In this document: positions 8,616-17,877 of the stretch, one piece after another | How the letters are laid out: every line of letters begins with the position of its first letter | How positions within the stretch are numbered: the stretch's first letter is position 1 | DNA from: Gemmatimonadaceae bacterium | Lineage (GTDB): Bacteria; Gemmatimonadota; Gemmatimonadetes; Gemmatimonadales; Gemmatimonadaceae | Length of the DNA stretch: 64,000 nt | Assembly: GCA_035633115.1 (NCBI GenBank) | Contig: DASQFN010000047.1 | Span: 124,001 to 188,000, forward strand | Reading direction: 5' to 3' | The notes under the pieces: generated by a model | What the model was told of the DNA's origin: nothing | Databases searched by the model: none | Seen by the model: only the letters and a program-made list of their open reading frames with translations | Position numbers and translations under genes: made by a program

Positions 8616-9779
8616 ATGAGACCCGAAACAGCGCTCGTCATCGCCCTGAGCCGCATACCGATTCGCGATGCAGCGCGGCAGCGCGTGCATCGGCTGGTCG
8701 GCGAAGGGATTGACTGGGAAGCGGTTCTGACGCTCGCCACGCAATGGCAGGTCGAGCCCGCCGTCTTCGGAAATCTAGGATCGGAATTACTCGAGGCAAT
8801 GCCGGCGGCGGTGCTTTCCCGCGCGGCCGAACTGGAAAAGCTGTCCCGGGCGTATGCGATATCGCGTACGTTGATCCTCACGCAACTGGTGAAGAGTCTG
8901 GATCGGGCGGGCGTTCCGTCCATTGTGTTGAAGGGACCGGCCGTGGCGATCGCCGCGTACGATGACTATTCACGACGCACATTTGCCGATGCAGACCTGC
9001 TGGTGCGGCGGAGAGATCTCATCCGGGCGCGCGACCTCGTGCTCAGTAGAGGGTACTCGGCCCGGTATCGCCCTGAGCGAGAAAATGGCTTGATAGCCGG
9101 CCAGCATGCGCTGGAGTTTTCCGATTCCCGAACAAGCGTGGAGCTTCACTGGACTTTGTTATCCCGTCATCTCCGATTCAATCTCGACGTGGACGATCTC
9201 TGGAGCCACGCAGTGGTGACGCCGTGCATGGACTCGCAAATGAGAGTGCTTGCGCCTGAACATCTCTTCCTCTACCTCTGCGCCCACGGCGCAAAGCATG
9301 AGTGGCGGATCTTTCGATGGGTTTGCGACATCGCCCAGCTCGCCGACCGTCTGACTCCAACGCAGGCGGAGCGAGTGATGGGACTCGCCAACGACGCTCA
9401 TGCGAAACGACTTCTGGCTCTTGGGCTGCGCCTAGTCCGCGAGATGTTCGGGGAGGAGGGTTCGCCCTTTCCGCCCGCAGCCTTCGGATCTGAGCGCGAG
9501 ACGGCGCGACTCGTGGCGCTCGTAAGAGCGCGGCTCACCTCGGAAGCGGTCGCCTCAAGTGGGCTTGTTCCACGGCGAATGGCACATATCCATCACTACA
9601 TGGAGCCGCTGGCATTCTGGCTCCTGTCGCGTGAGCGAATGAGCGATCGACTCGCATGTAGCGCGCAGTTTTTCTTTGTCCCCGCGGCGGGCGACAGCAG
9701 CCGTGGCCAGTTGCAGCGCGTATTCCGCCCGGTCCGGCTCGCCGCGAAAGCAATCCGGCGTCTTGCACACGCCTCGTGA
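8616..9779 (+). CDS. Nucleotidyltransferase, NTP_transf_5 family
   Basis: 387 residues from ATG 8616. Further in-frame ATGs near 8544 are less likely. The core of the nucleotidyltransferase-5 family is visible: SIVLKGPAVAI at ~102-112, then FADADLLV with D125 and D127 as the metal-binding pair, and SVELHW about 40 residues later. Members are found next to HPr-kinase-like genes in lasso-peptide and related RiPP clusters and in exopolysaccharide loci; their substrate is generally unknown. The GTGA overlap with the next gene links the two for translation. It is divergent from the MauE-thioredoxin gene across ~180 bp that should hold both promoters. Confidence 0.8.
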   Translation: MRPETALVIALSRIPIRDAARQRVHRLVGEGIDWEAVLTLATQWQVEPAVFGNLGSELLEAMPAAVLSRAAELEKLSRAYAISRTLILTQLVKSLDRAGVPSIVLKGPAVAIAAYDDYSRRTFADADLLVRRRDLIRARDLVLSRGYSARYRPERENGLIAGQHALEFSDSRTSVELHWTLLSRHLRFNLDVDDLWSHAVVTPCMDSQMRVLAPEHLFLYLCAHGAKHEWRIFRWVCDIAQLADRLTPTQAERVMGLANDAHAKRLLALGLRLVREMFGEEGSPFPPAAFGSERETARLVALVRARLTSEAVASSGLVPRRMAHIHHYMEPLAFWLLSRERMSDRLACSAQFFFVPAAGDSSRGQLQRVFRPVRLAAKAIRRLAHAS

Positions 9780-10633
9780 CTGGGGTCCGGGCCAAGAAGG
9801 CGAGCCGCGGGGCGAAATCACTGTCGGAGCTCTGTATCGAATTCGACGGCCGCCAGCTCACGGTGGGGACGGACGTGCCTGAGATACGCGAGTTTCTCAC
9901 CCACGAATACTCCGCCATGCTCGTTCCGGAGGAGAAGTCCAGTATGGGTCGCCTCGATGTGCTGCGGAGCGGGAATGGATACGCTGTTCGCGGAAGCAGG
10001 GAGGTCGGTCACGCTCCTTCGCTCCGATATCTGTTCGAGTCAATGAAGGCCGAAATTCTGTTTCACTTTATCAGCACGCGGCAGGACCTCATGTGGGTAC
10101 ATGCCGGAGGAGTGGAGCGAGCGGGAAAGGCAGTGCTCTTCGCAGGCCCGTCGGGCAATGGCAAGAGCACGCTGGTTACCCTTCTTTGCGAGCGCGACTG
10201 GCGGTTCCTGTCGGACGACATCGCGCCGATAAGGATGAACGCTGACGTCGTGCTACCATTTCCACAGACTCCGCGCCGCCGGATTCACCCTCGCCGCGAG
10301 GTCCCGCCTAACGCCATTGGCATAATCGAGCGTGAGGCTGTGATGATCGATCCGGAACATGTCCAGCGCGGCCCGGCTGCAATTGGCGCGATCGTTTTTC
10401 CGGCGTACAGCGCAGGAGCAGCTGCTGAGCTCAGCCGGGTAACCCCGGGTGATGCCGCGTTCAAGCTGATCCGCGACTGCACCAATTTCGCGGATCATAA
10501 GGGTGCTGCAGTTTCGCGCGCGGCCGGGATTGCACGAACGGTCCCCGTTTATGCACTCACCTACTCCAGCGGACCCGGCGCAGCCAGTCTTGTGGACTCC
10601 CACGATCACGGGGTGAGGCGGGCGCAGGATTGA
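9776..10633 (+). CDS. HPr-kinase-like P-loop protein
   Basis: 285 residues from GTG 9776, which overlaps the TGA of the previous gene. The HprK-type core is clear: WVHAGGV with H109, Walker A GPSGNGKST at 124-132 and FLSDDIAPI with D147/D148 as the Walker B-like acid pair. The family differs from true HPr kinase, and the normal PTS context is absent. Relatives phosphorylate a serine in lasso-peptide precursors (paeninodin type), while others sit in polysaccharide loci with PqqD proteins. Here the obvious partner is the PqqD-knottin protein 2.4 kb upstream. No lasso cyclase or B protein is present in the window. Confidence 0.8.
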   Translation: MTGVRAKKASRGAKSLSELCIEFDGRQLTVGTDVPEIREFLTHEYSAMLVPEEKSSMGRLDVLRSGNGYAVRGSREVGHAPSLRYLFESMKAEILFHFISTRQDLMWVHAGGVERAGKAVLFAGPSGNGKSTLVTLLCERDWRFLSDDIAPIRMNADVVLPFPQTPRRRIHPRREVPPNAIGIIEREAVMIDPEHVQRGPAAIGAIVFPAYSAGAAAELSRVTPGDAAFKLIRDCTNFADHKGAAVSRAAGIARTVPVYALTYSSGPGAASLVDSHDHGVRRAQD

Positions 10634-10667
10634 ACGGCAATTTCCCTCGCGCATGAACGACGCCTGA

Positions 10668-12125
10668 ATGCTTTTCAACTCGTTCACCTTCCTGATCTTC
10701 TTCCCGGTCGTCGTGACGATCTATTTCGTCCTGCCGCACCGGGCCCGTTGGGCGTGGCTGCTCGCGGCGAGCTGCTACTTCTACATGGCGTTCATTCCCG
10801 TCTACATCCTCATTCTCTTCTTCACTATCGCCGTGGACTACGCGGCAGGGATACTCATCGAGGACTCCCAGGGAAAAAGAAGGCGGATGTTCCTCACCAT
10901 GAGTATCGTCGCCAATGTCGGCGTGCTGGCGATCTTCAAGTACTTCAATTTCCTGAACGCGAACACCCGCGCCATTGCGGAGGTCTTCCACTGGCCATAC
11001 GACATGCCGGCGCTCGACATCATCCTGCCGATCGGACTGTCGTTTCACACTTTCCAGGCGATGAGCTACACGATCGAGGTATATCGCGGCCGCCACAAAG
11101 CCGAACGCCATCCCGGAATTTTTTCGCTGTACGTGATGTTCTTCCCGCAGCTCGTTGCCGGACCCATCGAGCGTCCGCAGAATCTCCTTCCGCAGTTCCG
11201 CGAGCGCCACGAGTTCGATTACGATCGCGTCGCCGACGGATTGAGACGCATGGGTTGGGGTCTCTTCCTCAAGGTCGTCATCGCCGACCGTCTTTCGCAG
11301 TACGTCAATCCGGTCTACAACGCACCCTACGATTACGACGGTCTCACGCTCGTCGTCGCGACGATATTCTTCGCTTTTCAGATCTATTGCGATTTCGCGG
11401 GCTACTCCAACATCGCGCTCGGCGCCGCGGAGGTGATGGGATTCCGCCTCATGCGGAACTTCAACCGTCCGTACCTTTCACGCTCGATCAGCGAATTCTG
11501 GTCGCGATGGCACATCTCGCTTTCCACATGGTTCCGCGACTACGTGTACCTCGCACTCGGAGGGAATCGGGTGCCGAAGCCGCGGTGGTATTTCAACCTT
11601 TTTGTAACGTTTCTCCTCAGCGGACTCTGGCACGGCGCGAACTGGACGTTCGTGGTGTGGGGAGCCCTCAACGGGTTCTACCTCGTCTCCTCGATCGCCA
11701 CTCAGGGCATGCGCGAGCGCATCGCCGCTCGGACTGGCCTCATGGACCATCCGCGATTCCACGCGGTGACGAGAGTCGGACTGACATTCGCGCTCACCTG
11801 TTTCGCCTGGATATTCTTTCGCGCCGGGTCACTCAGCGACGCCGGTCATATCATCTCTCAAATGCTCGTCCGCCCAACCCTTCACCAGATTATTCCCGAC
11901 GGGCTGCGCGCTGAAGGGATCACGAAGCTCCAGGTCGCCTTCTCGGGGATGCTGATCGGCGGCTTGATGCTTTTCGAGGCGATCAGCGCTCGGGTCGACA
12001 TAGCGCGCCGCTTTGCGATCCAGCCTGCGTGGGTCAGGTGGCCCGCGTATTATTTGCTCTGCATGTCGATCTGGCTTCTTGGCGTCAGCAACGAAGCGAA
12101 GGCTTTCATCTACTTTCAGTTCTGA
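10668..12125 (+). CDS. MBOAT family membrane O-acyltransferase (AlgI/DltB-like)
   Basis: 485 residues, about eleven helices. The MBOAT signature is complete: LPIGLSFHTFQAMSY near 120-134, FWSRWHISLSTWFRDYV with H282, and SGLWHGANW with the catalytic His at 322. AlgI-type proteins move an acyl group, usually acetyl, across the membrane onto an exported polysaccharide, with an SGNH/AlgJ-like partner finishing the transfer. Such a partner-like gene lies at 13124. The start ATG at 10668 lacks a clear ribosome site and lies 35 nt after the kinase-like gene. Confidence 0.93.
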   Translation: MLFNSFTFLIFFPVVVTIYFVLPHRARWAWLLAASCYFYMAFIPVYILILFFTIAVDYAAGILIEDSQGKRRRMFLTMSIVANVGVLAIFKYFNFLNANTRAIAEVFHWPYDMPALDIILPIGLSFHTFQAMSYTIEVYRGRHKAERHPGIFSLYVMFFPQLVAGPIERPQNLLPQFRERHEFDYDRVADGLRRMGWGLFLKVVIADRLSQYVNPVYNAPYDYDGLTLVVATIFFAFQIYCDFAGYSNIALGAAEVMGFRLMRNFNRPYLSRSISEFWSRWHISLSTWFRDYVYLALGGNRVPKPRWYFNLFVTFLLSGLWHGANWTFVVWGALNGFYLVSSIATQGMRERIAARTGLMDHPRFHAVTRVGLTFALTCFAWIFFRAGSLSDAGHIISQMLVRPTLHQIIPDGLRAEGITKLQVAFSGMLIGGLMLFEAISARVDIARRFAIQPAWVRWPAYYLLCMSIWLLGVSNEAKAFIYFQF

Positions 12126-12131
12126 CAGCGC

Positions 12132-13106
12132 ATGAGCGACTCCAGTAGAACGGCCCTGATCTGCGGTGTGTCGGGGCAGGACGGGGCGTATCTCGCTCAA
12201 CTCCTGCTCACACGCGGGTATACCGTACACGGCGCATCGCGCGACGCCGAGGCGAGGAGCTTCCGGAATCTGCGCAAGCTGGGATTGCTCGACTCGGTAC
12301 GCCTCGAGTCGCTGACGATCACGGATTTCCGGAGCGTCCTGCAGGCGCTTCGACGTGTGAGGCCTGATGAGGTTTACAATCTTGCGGGCCAGAGCTCGGT
12401 GGGTCTCTCTTTCGACCAGCCGGTGGAGACGCTGGAAAGCATCAGCGTCGGCACGCTCAACCTGCTTGAAGCAATTCGCTTTACCGACCGGCCGGTACGC
12501 TTCTACAATGCCGGCTCGGGTGAGTGCTTCGGGGATACTCGCGAGCCGGCCGATGAACAAACCGCGTTTCGGCCGCGCAGCCCCTATGCAGTCGCAAAGT
12601 CTGCCGCGCACTGGGAAGTGGCGAACTACGCGGACGCTTACGGTCTTTATGCGTGCACCGGGATTCTGTTCAACCACGAATCGCCCCTGCGCGCCGAGCG
12701 CTTCGTGACGAAGAAGATAGTCGCTGCTGCGTGCCGAATTTCCCGGGGAAGCGGCGAACGGCTTCAGCTGGGCGACCTGAGCGTCCAGCGAGACTGGGGA
12801 TGGGCGCCGGAATACGTCGAGGCGATGTGGAAGATGCTTCAGCAGGATGCGCCCGCGACTTATGTCATAGCAACCGGGAAATCACACACGCTTGCCGAAT
12901 TCGTCGCGCGCGCTTTTGCCGAGGTTGGACTCGACTGGCAGGATCACGTAGATGTGGATCGGCGGTTGTTCAGGCCGGCCGACATCAACTTCGCCCGTGC
13001 CAATCCGGCGCTTGCCCGGGAGCGACTGGGCTGGTCCGCCCGGGCGCACATGCACGACGTGGTTCACATGATGATGGCGGCCGAGCTGGCCGAGCAGGTT
13101 AGTTGA
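12132..13106 (+). CDS. GDP-mannose 4,6-dehydratase-like SDR
   Basis: 324 residues. N-terminal NADP site [17 protein letters not shown], then QSSVGLSF, the catalytic Ser/Glu patch GSGECFG and YAVAK, with NHESPLR further on. All are features of GDP-mannose 4,6-dehydratase. It is ~40 residues shorter than the second copy at 17977, and the usual T-S-E-M is S-G-E-C, so the same reaction is likely but a related nucleotide-sugar dehydratase is possible. It lies 6 nt after the MBOAT gene and is followed closely by the SGNH-like gene, so these three are probably co-transcribed. Confidence 0.82.
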   Translation: MSDSSRTALICGVSGQDGAYLAQLLLTRGYTVHGASRDAEARSFRNLRKLGLLDSVRLESLTITDFRSVLQALRRVRPDEVYNLAGQSSVGLSFDQPVETLESISVGTLNLLEAIRFTDRPVRFYNAGSGECFGDTREPADEQTAFRPRSPYAVAKSAAHWEVANYADAYGLYACTGILFNHESPLRAERFVTKKIVAAACRISRGSGERLQLGDLSVQRDWGWAPEYVEAMWKMLQQDAPATYVIATGKSHTLAEFVARAFAEVGLDWQDHVDVDRRLFRPADINFARANPALARERLGWSARAHMHDVVHMMMAAELAEQVS

Positions 13107-13123
13107 CCGCTGGAGCGCTCGAG

Positions 13124-14125
13124 ATGCCCGACGACCGGAGGAAGCACCGTGTCCGGCGCTTCCTCGCCAAATGCTTTCTCCTCGGTGTGGCGATTGTCGG
13201 CAGCGGGTTTCTGATAAGCCGCTACGACACACGGGCAAGTGACGACAACTACCTCGCGGCCGTGTTGGAGAAGGATCGTCTCATCCGGACAGCGCCTTCC
13301 CCCAAGATCATCCTCGTCGGAGGATCGAACCTGGCCTTCGGAATCGACAGCCGGATGATGCGGGACTCGCTCAATGTTAACGTTGTCAACATGGGCCTCT
13401 ACGCGAGGCTCGGGCTCCGGTACATGCTGGCTCAGGTCAAGCCATACATCCGACCCGGAGACGTTGTCGTCATCTCGCCGGAGTACGACCAGTTCTACGG
13501 AAAGTTCTCCGAAGGCGACAACACGCTGAACACGGCGCTGCTGTACGCACCGGCGGATCGGATCGGTGATTTCATCAAGTCTTACTCCGTGATCGACATT
13601 GTGCTCCGCCCGCGGGTGGAGAATGCGCGCCGCGGATTCCTGCAGGCTGTGGCAGACCTGTTTGGCGTCAAGGACAAATACTTTCCGCCCGACACCAACC
13701 CCGTCTACAACCGCCGCTCGTTCAACCAGTTCGGGGACATGATGAGTCACCTCGGACGAAAGAGCATGAACCCCGACTCGATCTACGTGAGTCAGCTTCC
13801 ACCACGGACCGAATTCAACAAGAGAACACTCGACGACCTGAACGACATCGGCGACGCCGCCCGCGCGCGGCAGGCCCACGCATACTTTCTCTTTCCATCG
13901 TATATCGACCGCTCTTACACGGTCAACACGGAAGCGATCGATGGGATCCGGCGGCGACTCGCGAACGACATGCGGATTCCTATTCTCGGAACTCCGAAGG
14001 ACTTCGTCTATCCGGCCAGCTGGTTCTTCGATACCAGGTACCACTTGAACGAGCTGGGGCGGGGCCCGCGGACGCTGAAGATGATCGAGATCCTTCGGGA
14101 AGTGCGCGTTCGCGGTCGATGGTAA
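13124..14125 (+). CDS. SGNH/AlgJ-like membrane-anchored esterase or acetyltransferase partner
   Basis: 333 residues from ATG 13124, chosen because GGAG lies eight nt upstream. A TTG at 13103 overlapping the previous stop is an alternative. One N-terminal helix (residues ~16-32) anchors a periplasmic domain. The SGNH pattern is visible: ILVGGSNLAFGID with the nucleophile Ser at 68, NMGLYARLG as the Gly block, and DTRYH near the C-terminus with D303 and H307. Such proteins often work with MBOAT transporters to O-acetylate glycans. The gene order MBOAT, dehydratase, SGNH supports that role. Confidence 0.68.
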   Translation: MPDDRRKHRVRRFLAKCFLLGVAIVGSGFLISRYDTRASDDNYLAAVLEKDRLIRTAPSPKIILVGGSNLAFGIDSRMMRDSLNVNVVNMGLYARLGLRYMLAQVKPYIRPGDVVVISPEYDQFYGKFSEGDNTLNTALLYAPADRIGDFIKSYSVIDIVLRPRVENARRGFLQAVADLFGVKDKYFPPDTNPVYNRRSFNQFGDMMSHLGRKSMNPDSIYVSQLPPRTEFNKRTLDDLNDIGDAARARQAHAYFLFPSYIDRSYTVNTEAIDGIRRRLANDMRIPILGTPKDFVYPASWFFDTRYHLNELGRGPRTLKMIEILREVRVRGRW

Positions 14126-14192
14126 GGGTCTCACGCTGCTGGCGCCTGCCGGCGCGCCGACTTCCGGTTCATCGGTGGTTCGGCTCCCCTCC

Positions 14193-14993
14193 TCAGCCTT
14201 GTATGGCGCTTCCCTCTCGCCGCTCCCGGGCTTCACCAATCGACGGTAGAGACGCGCTGGGCGTGAGGCGCGGTGCACTGGCAGGCGGCACGTAGAGCGG
14301 CGCCTTCCCCGACAGGAAATTCGATCGTACGATGTGCCACAACGCCGCGGCCCCATCGGTCCACCCGATCTTCTTACCCTCGGCGTAGGTTCGCCCGCTG
14401 TAGCTGATGGGGACTTCGTAGATTCGCGCTCGTGCCTGGGCGAGACGGGCGGTCAGCTCCGGCTCGATGCCGAAGCGGTCAGTGCTCAGGGGGAGTGATT
14501 TCATCAGATCCGTCCTCATCATCTTGTAGCATGTCTCCATGTCGGTGAGGTTCAGATTTGTGGCCATGTTGGACAGCATTGTCAGCAGGTTGTTCCCCAT
14601 GCTGTGCCAGTAGTAAAGGACGCGACGCGTGTCGCCTCTGAAGCGACTTCCAAAGACCGCGTCAGCGCGCCCGCTCAGAATCGGCTCCAGCAGGCGAGGG
14701 AGCTCCTGCGGATCGTACTCCAGGTCCGCGTCCTGAATCACGACAACATCGCCCGTCGCGTACTGAAGAGCGGTGCGGACCGCCGCCCCTTTGCCGCGAT
14801 TTCGCTCGTGGGCAGCGAAATGGTCGATCTCCCCATCAGCCTTCAGCTGCTCGAGGACTTCGTGCGTCGTGTCCGACGAGCCGTCGTCGACGCAGATGAG
14901 CTCGATATCCAGCGGCACAGCCCGTACGCGCCTGACACTCTCAACGATCGTAGCAGCTTCGTTGTATACGGGCATGAGTGCAGAAACGCGCAT
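14193..14993 (-). CDS. Glycosyltransferase family 2 (DPM1/GtrB-like)
   Basis: 266 residues. GT-A motifs: MPVYNEAATI, VDDGSSD, NRGKGAAVRTAL and the metal site IQDADLEYDP, then GSRF. This is the polyprenyl-phosphate sugar synthase type, which loads a sugar onto undecaprenyl phosphate. No C-terminal helices are present. The product could feed the GT-C enzymes in the window. TAGGAG, containing the upstream methyltransferase stop, gives a ribosome site ~10 nt before ATG 14993, so the two genes are probably coupled on the minus strand. Confidence 0.88.
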   Translation of the reverse strand: MRVSALMPVYNEAATIVESVRRVRAVPLDIELICVDDGSSDTTHEVLEQLKADGEIDHFAAHERNRGKGAAVRTALQYATGDVVVIQDADLEYDPQELPRLLEPILSGRADAVFGSRFRGDTRRVLYYWHSMGNNLLTMLSNMATNLNLTDMETCYKMMRTDLMKSLPLSTDRFGIEPELTARLAQARARIYEVPISYSGRTYAEGKKIGWTDGAAALWHIVRSNFLSGKAPLYVPPASAPRLTPSASLPSIGEARERREGSAIQG

Positions 14994-15006
14994 CGTTGGT
15001 AAGCTC

Positions 15007-15729
15007 CTAGGATGTGATTGAGTCAGCTTTCCGGCCGATCGCGATGAGGCTCTGTCCGATCGGTACCGTCACGCGGTCCTCTATTGCCGCCGCAATCGGG
15101 ACGACGACGCGGTCATAAAGTCTCGTCTCCGGTCTGCCAATGGACGTCCGGCGCAACAGCTTGCCGGCAACGAACCAGGTAAGAATGCCCGGCAGATTCA
15201 TGTACCCGAGCATTTCGATGTGCCAGCCCGCCGTCTCGACGCGCTGTCGAAGCGATGTTCTGGTGTAGCGCCGAAAATGCTCGAAGGCCGTGTCGAGCGA
15301 GCCAAAAATGGCAGGCACGGCAGGAACAAACAACAGCATTGTTCCACCCGGGCGAGCTTTCTCCCAGGCTTCTCGCAGAAATTCGTCGTCGCGCTCGACG
15401 TGCTCTAGGACGTTCACCGCCACTAGCGTGTCCGCGGACCCCGCCGGTGCGTGCCTGAGGTAGCCCTTCACCGGTGAAGCTCTTGGGTCCCTCGCGAGAC
15501 GCCGGGAGAGAATCGGGAAGTTGTTCTCGCTCGGCTCGATCGCGACGAGACGCTGGACCTGGGGGAGCGTGAGCAGGAATTCGGAAAACGTCCCTGTCCC
15601 GGCCCCGATCTCGATTACATGCGCGCCGACGAACGGGGAAAATCTTCGCAGCAGCCAGCCGTAATAATTGCGCGCGTCGGCCAGACCTTCGAGCTCCGAG
15701 CCGGAATAGACGAAGTCCGGAGTGTGCAA
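15007..15729 (-). CDS. Class I SAM-dependent methyltransferase
   Basis: 240 residues from TTG 15729, the first possible start after an in-frame TAA. Motif I is VIEIGAGTGTFSEFL at ~38-52, motif II acid in VAIEPS, and VAVNVLEHVERDDEFL as the motif IV/post-IV region. HFRRYTRTSLRQRVETAGW is typical of small-molecule or lipid-linked methyltransferases. A C-terminal hydrophobic patch (GILTWFVAGKLL) suggests membrane association. It sits between the CapD-type dehydratase and a DPM1-like GT2 on the minus strand. The substrate, likely a sugar or lipid-linked intermediate, cannot be told. Confidence 0.82.
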   Translation of the reverse strand: MHTPDFVYSGSELEGLADARNYYGWLLRRFSPFVGAHVIEIGAGTGTFSEFLLTLPQVQRLVAIEPSENNFPILSRRLARDPRASPVKGYLRHAPAGSADTLVAVNVLEHVERDDEFLREAWEKARPGGTMLLFVPAVPAIFGSLDTAFEHFRRYTRTSLRQRVETAGWHIEMLGYMNLPGILTWFVAGKLLRRTSIGRPETRLYDRVVVPIAAAIEDRVTVPIGQSLIAIGRKADSITS

Positions 15730-15770
15730 TTAATCCGCGTTACAGTGGGACGGCAGTCCGCAGTGCTCTG

Positions 15771-17672
15771 TTACGCTCTTCGCACGCTTTCGCTGCGCAA
15801 ATCGTCCTCGTGACTCGAAGCGCCGTGCGGATGGAAATCGGGGACGAGAGTCTGCAGCAGCTTACGGATATAGTCCTCCGGCCGACCGATATCTGTTGCT
15901 TTGGTGAGCGCCTCGATGCGCCTTACCGTACCGTCGGCGAGCAACCCGTTTCTCGCACGCAGAACTTTGGGGTGATCCGTCGGAAGCACATTCTCGGCCG
16001 TGAAGAACATCTCTTCGTACAGCTTCTCGCCGGGCCGCACGCCGGTGAACGTGATCTCGATGTCGGTTCCGACCTCGAGGCCCGACAGACGGATGAGATC
16101 GGTAGCAATGTCCACCACCCGAATCTGCTCACCCATGTCGAGCACGAATACTTCACCGCCACGCCCGAGTGCACCCGCCTGTAGAACCAGCTGCACCGCT
16201 TCGGGGATCGTCATGAAGTAGCGACGCATTTCGGGGTGCGTGACCGTGACGGGGCCACCAGCGCGAATCTGCCGGAGGAAGGTGGGAACAACGCTGCCGC
16301 GGCTGCCGAGGACATTCCCAAAACGCACCGAAACGAAATTGCGGTGATGCTTTGTAGCGGCGTGCTGCACGAGCTGCTCGGCGATTCTCTTCGTCGCGCC
16401 CATAACGCTCGTTGGGCGGACGGCCTTGTCGGTCGAGATGAACACGAAATGCTGCACGTTCGTCTCGATGGCGGCGTCGACAACGTTCCTCGTGCCTGAA
16501 ACGTTATTCGTCACGGCTTCGAGGACGTTGTCCTCCATCAGGGGGACGTGCTTGTGGGCGGCGGCGTGAAAGACGGCGTGGGGCCGCTGCTGCTGGAAGA
16601 TGTGGAAGATCCGGTTGCGGTCACGAACATCCGCGATCACCGGCATGATGTCGACGTCCGGAAAGCTGAGCGACAGCTCCTGGAAGATGTCGAAGATCGA
16701 GTTCTCGCCGTGTCCAAGGAGCACGAGCTTTGACGGCGCAAGCCGCGCGAGCTGGCGACACAGCTCGCTGCCGATGGATCCGCCCGCGCCCGTGATGAGA
16801 ACGGTCTCGCTCGTCGCAAGCTCGGCGACCGCGGCCAGATCCGTCTCTACGGCGTCGCGACGCAGGAGGTCCTGAATCTCCACCTCGCGCAGGCCGGTAG
16901 CATTTCCCTGGCGCGAGATGATCTCAGGCAGACTTGGGACGGTTCGCGTCGGGATGCCGCAGCTCAACGCGGCGCGGACGACCTGCCGTATGACAGTGCC
17001 CGGCGCCGAGGGCATTGCGATGATGATCTCGGCGACACCGAAGCGCTCGACGATCTCGGGGATGTGTGCGAGCGGGCCAAAAACCGGGAGGCCGGCCAGC
17101 ATGTGTCCGTGCTTCGACGCGTCGCTGTCGACGAACCCGATCGGCTCGAGTCCAAGCTGAGATGTCGCGAACAGCTCCTTGACCACAAGCTTTCCAGCGT
17201 CCCCGGCACCCGCGATAAGAACACGCTTGCCGCTCTCGTACCGGCGGCGGCGGAGCGAGCCATGGCGCGTTACGCGCACCATCAGCCGCGGCAAGGCGAT
17301 GAGTGCACCCGTGAGGAGGGTGTCGATGAATACCACGGAGAAGGGAACACGCGTCTCCGTGAGGTTGAACACCGGAAGGATGACGATACCCACGAGCCCG
17401 GCAACGACGCCGCCGCCGAACGCCGCGACGGCGATGGGCTTCAGCTCACCGACGCTCGCGTGTCGCCACAAACGCCGATACATCCCCGCGGCGTAAAAGA
17501 TCGCCAGGCGAAGCGGTATCGAGAGTAGGAGGTAGAGGGAGACGAGTCGAAGATTTTGACTTATCCAGCTCGCTTCCTCGAATCTTACGAGGAAGGCGAC
17601 GAGCGGTGCCAGAATGACCGCGAGCGCATCGGCGACGAAGAGATGCCTGTTACGGAGTGACTTCAGCGTCAA
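15771..17672 (-). CDS. Membrane-bound UDP-sugar 4,6-dehydratase (CapD/WbpM/PglF type)
   Basis: 633 residues from TTG 17672. Four helices occupy ~10-130, a first Rossmann domain begins VLIAGAGDAGK at 151-161, and the catalytic SDR domain begins VLITGAGGSIGSE at 291-303. The active-site patch is STDKAVRP (413-420) and SVMGATKR (422-429). The usual SDR tyrosine is Met here, as in the long membrane-bound members such as PglF, where an Asp and Lys do the chemistry. It converts UDP-GlcNAc to a 4-keto-6-deoxy sugar, the entry to QuiNAc, FucNAc or bacillosamine. It is first of a three-gene minus-strand operon. Confidence 0.93.
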   Translation of the reverse strand: MTLKSLRNRHLFVADALAVILAPLVAFLVRFEEASWISQNLRLVSLYLLLSIPLRLAIFYAAGMYRRLWRHASVGELKPIAVAAFGGGVVAGLVGIVILPVFNLTETRVPFSVVFIDTLLTGALIALPRLMVRVTRHGSLRRRRYESGKRVLIAGAGDAGKLVVKELFATSQLGLEPIGFVDSDASKHGHMLAGLPVFGPLAHIPEIVERFGVAEIIIAMPSAPGTVIRQVVRAALSCGIPTRTVPSLPEIISRQGNATGLREVEIQDLLRRDAVETDLAAVAELATSETVLITGAGGSIGSELCRQLARLAPSKLVLLGHGENSIFDIFQELSLSFPDVDIMPVIADVRDRNRIFHIFQQQRPHAVFHAAAHKHVPLMEDNVLEAVTNNVSGTRNVVDAAIETNVQHFVFISTDKAVRPTSVMGATKRIAEQLVQHAATKHHRNFVSVRFGNVLGSRGSVVPTFLRQIRAGGPVTVTHPEMRRYFMTIPEAVQLVLQAGALGRGGEVFVLDMGEQIRVVDIATDLIRLSGLEVGTDIEITFTGVRPGEKLYEEMFFTAENVLPTDHPKVLRARNGLLADGTVRRIEALTKATDIGRPEDYIRKLLQTLVPDFHPHGASSHEDDLRSESVRRA

Positions 17673-17798
17673 AGGTATTACGTGCCGGCGAAGGTCATTG
17701 TCAAAGGAATTTCACGCACTCCGACTTCCCCGGTAGGCGGGCAAGGCAAAGGACATGCCGGGTCCAATCTATGCGGAAGTGGCGGACGCACAACCCGG

Positions 17799-17877
17799 AT
17801 GTCACATATTGACCGATAGTTACATCGTTCGCGCTGCTCAATATGACGATTGACCTACGACAGCACCGATGTGACAT
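17799..17877. repeat. Nested inverted repeats, operator-like
   Basis: ATGTCACAT (17799-17807) is the exact reverse complement of ATGTGACAT (17869-17877). Inside it CATATTGA (17805-17812) pairs with TCAATATG (17838-17845). ATTGACC also occurs twice as a direct repeat (17808 and 17849). Repeated and inverted words in a divergent promoter region suggest regulator binding. Confidence 0.5.

Noticed and set aside
6845-10633. Lasso peptide cluster
   Set aside because: The HprK-like and nucleotidyltransferase genes fit, but no lasso B protease, C cyclase or typical precursor is present, and the six-Cys tail is unlike a lasso core.
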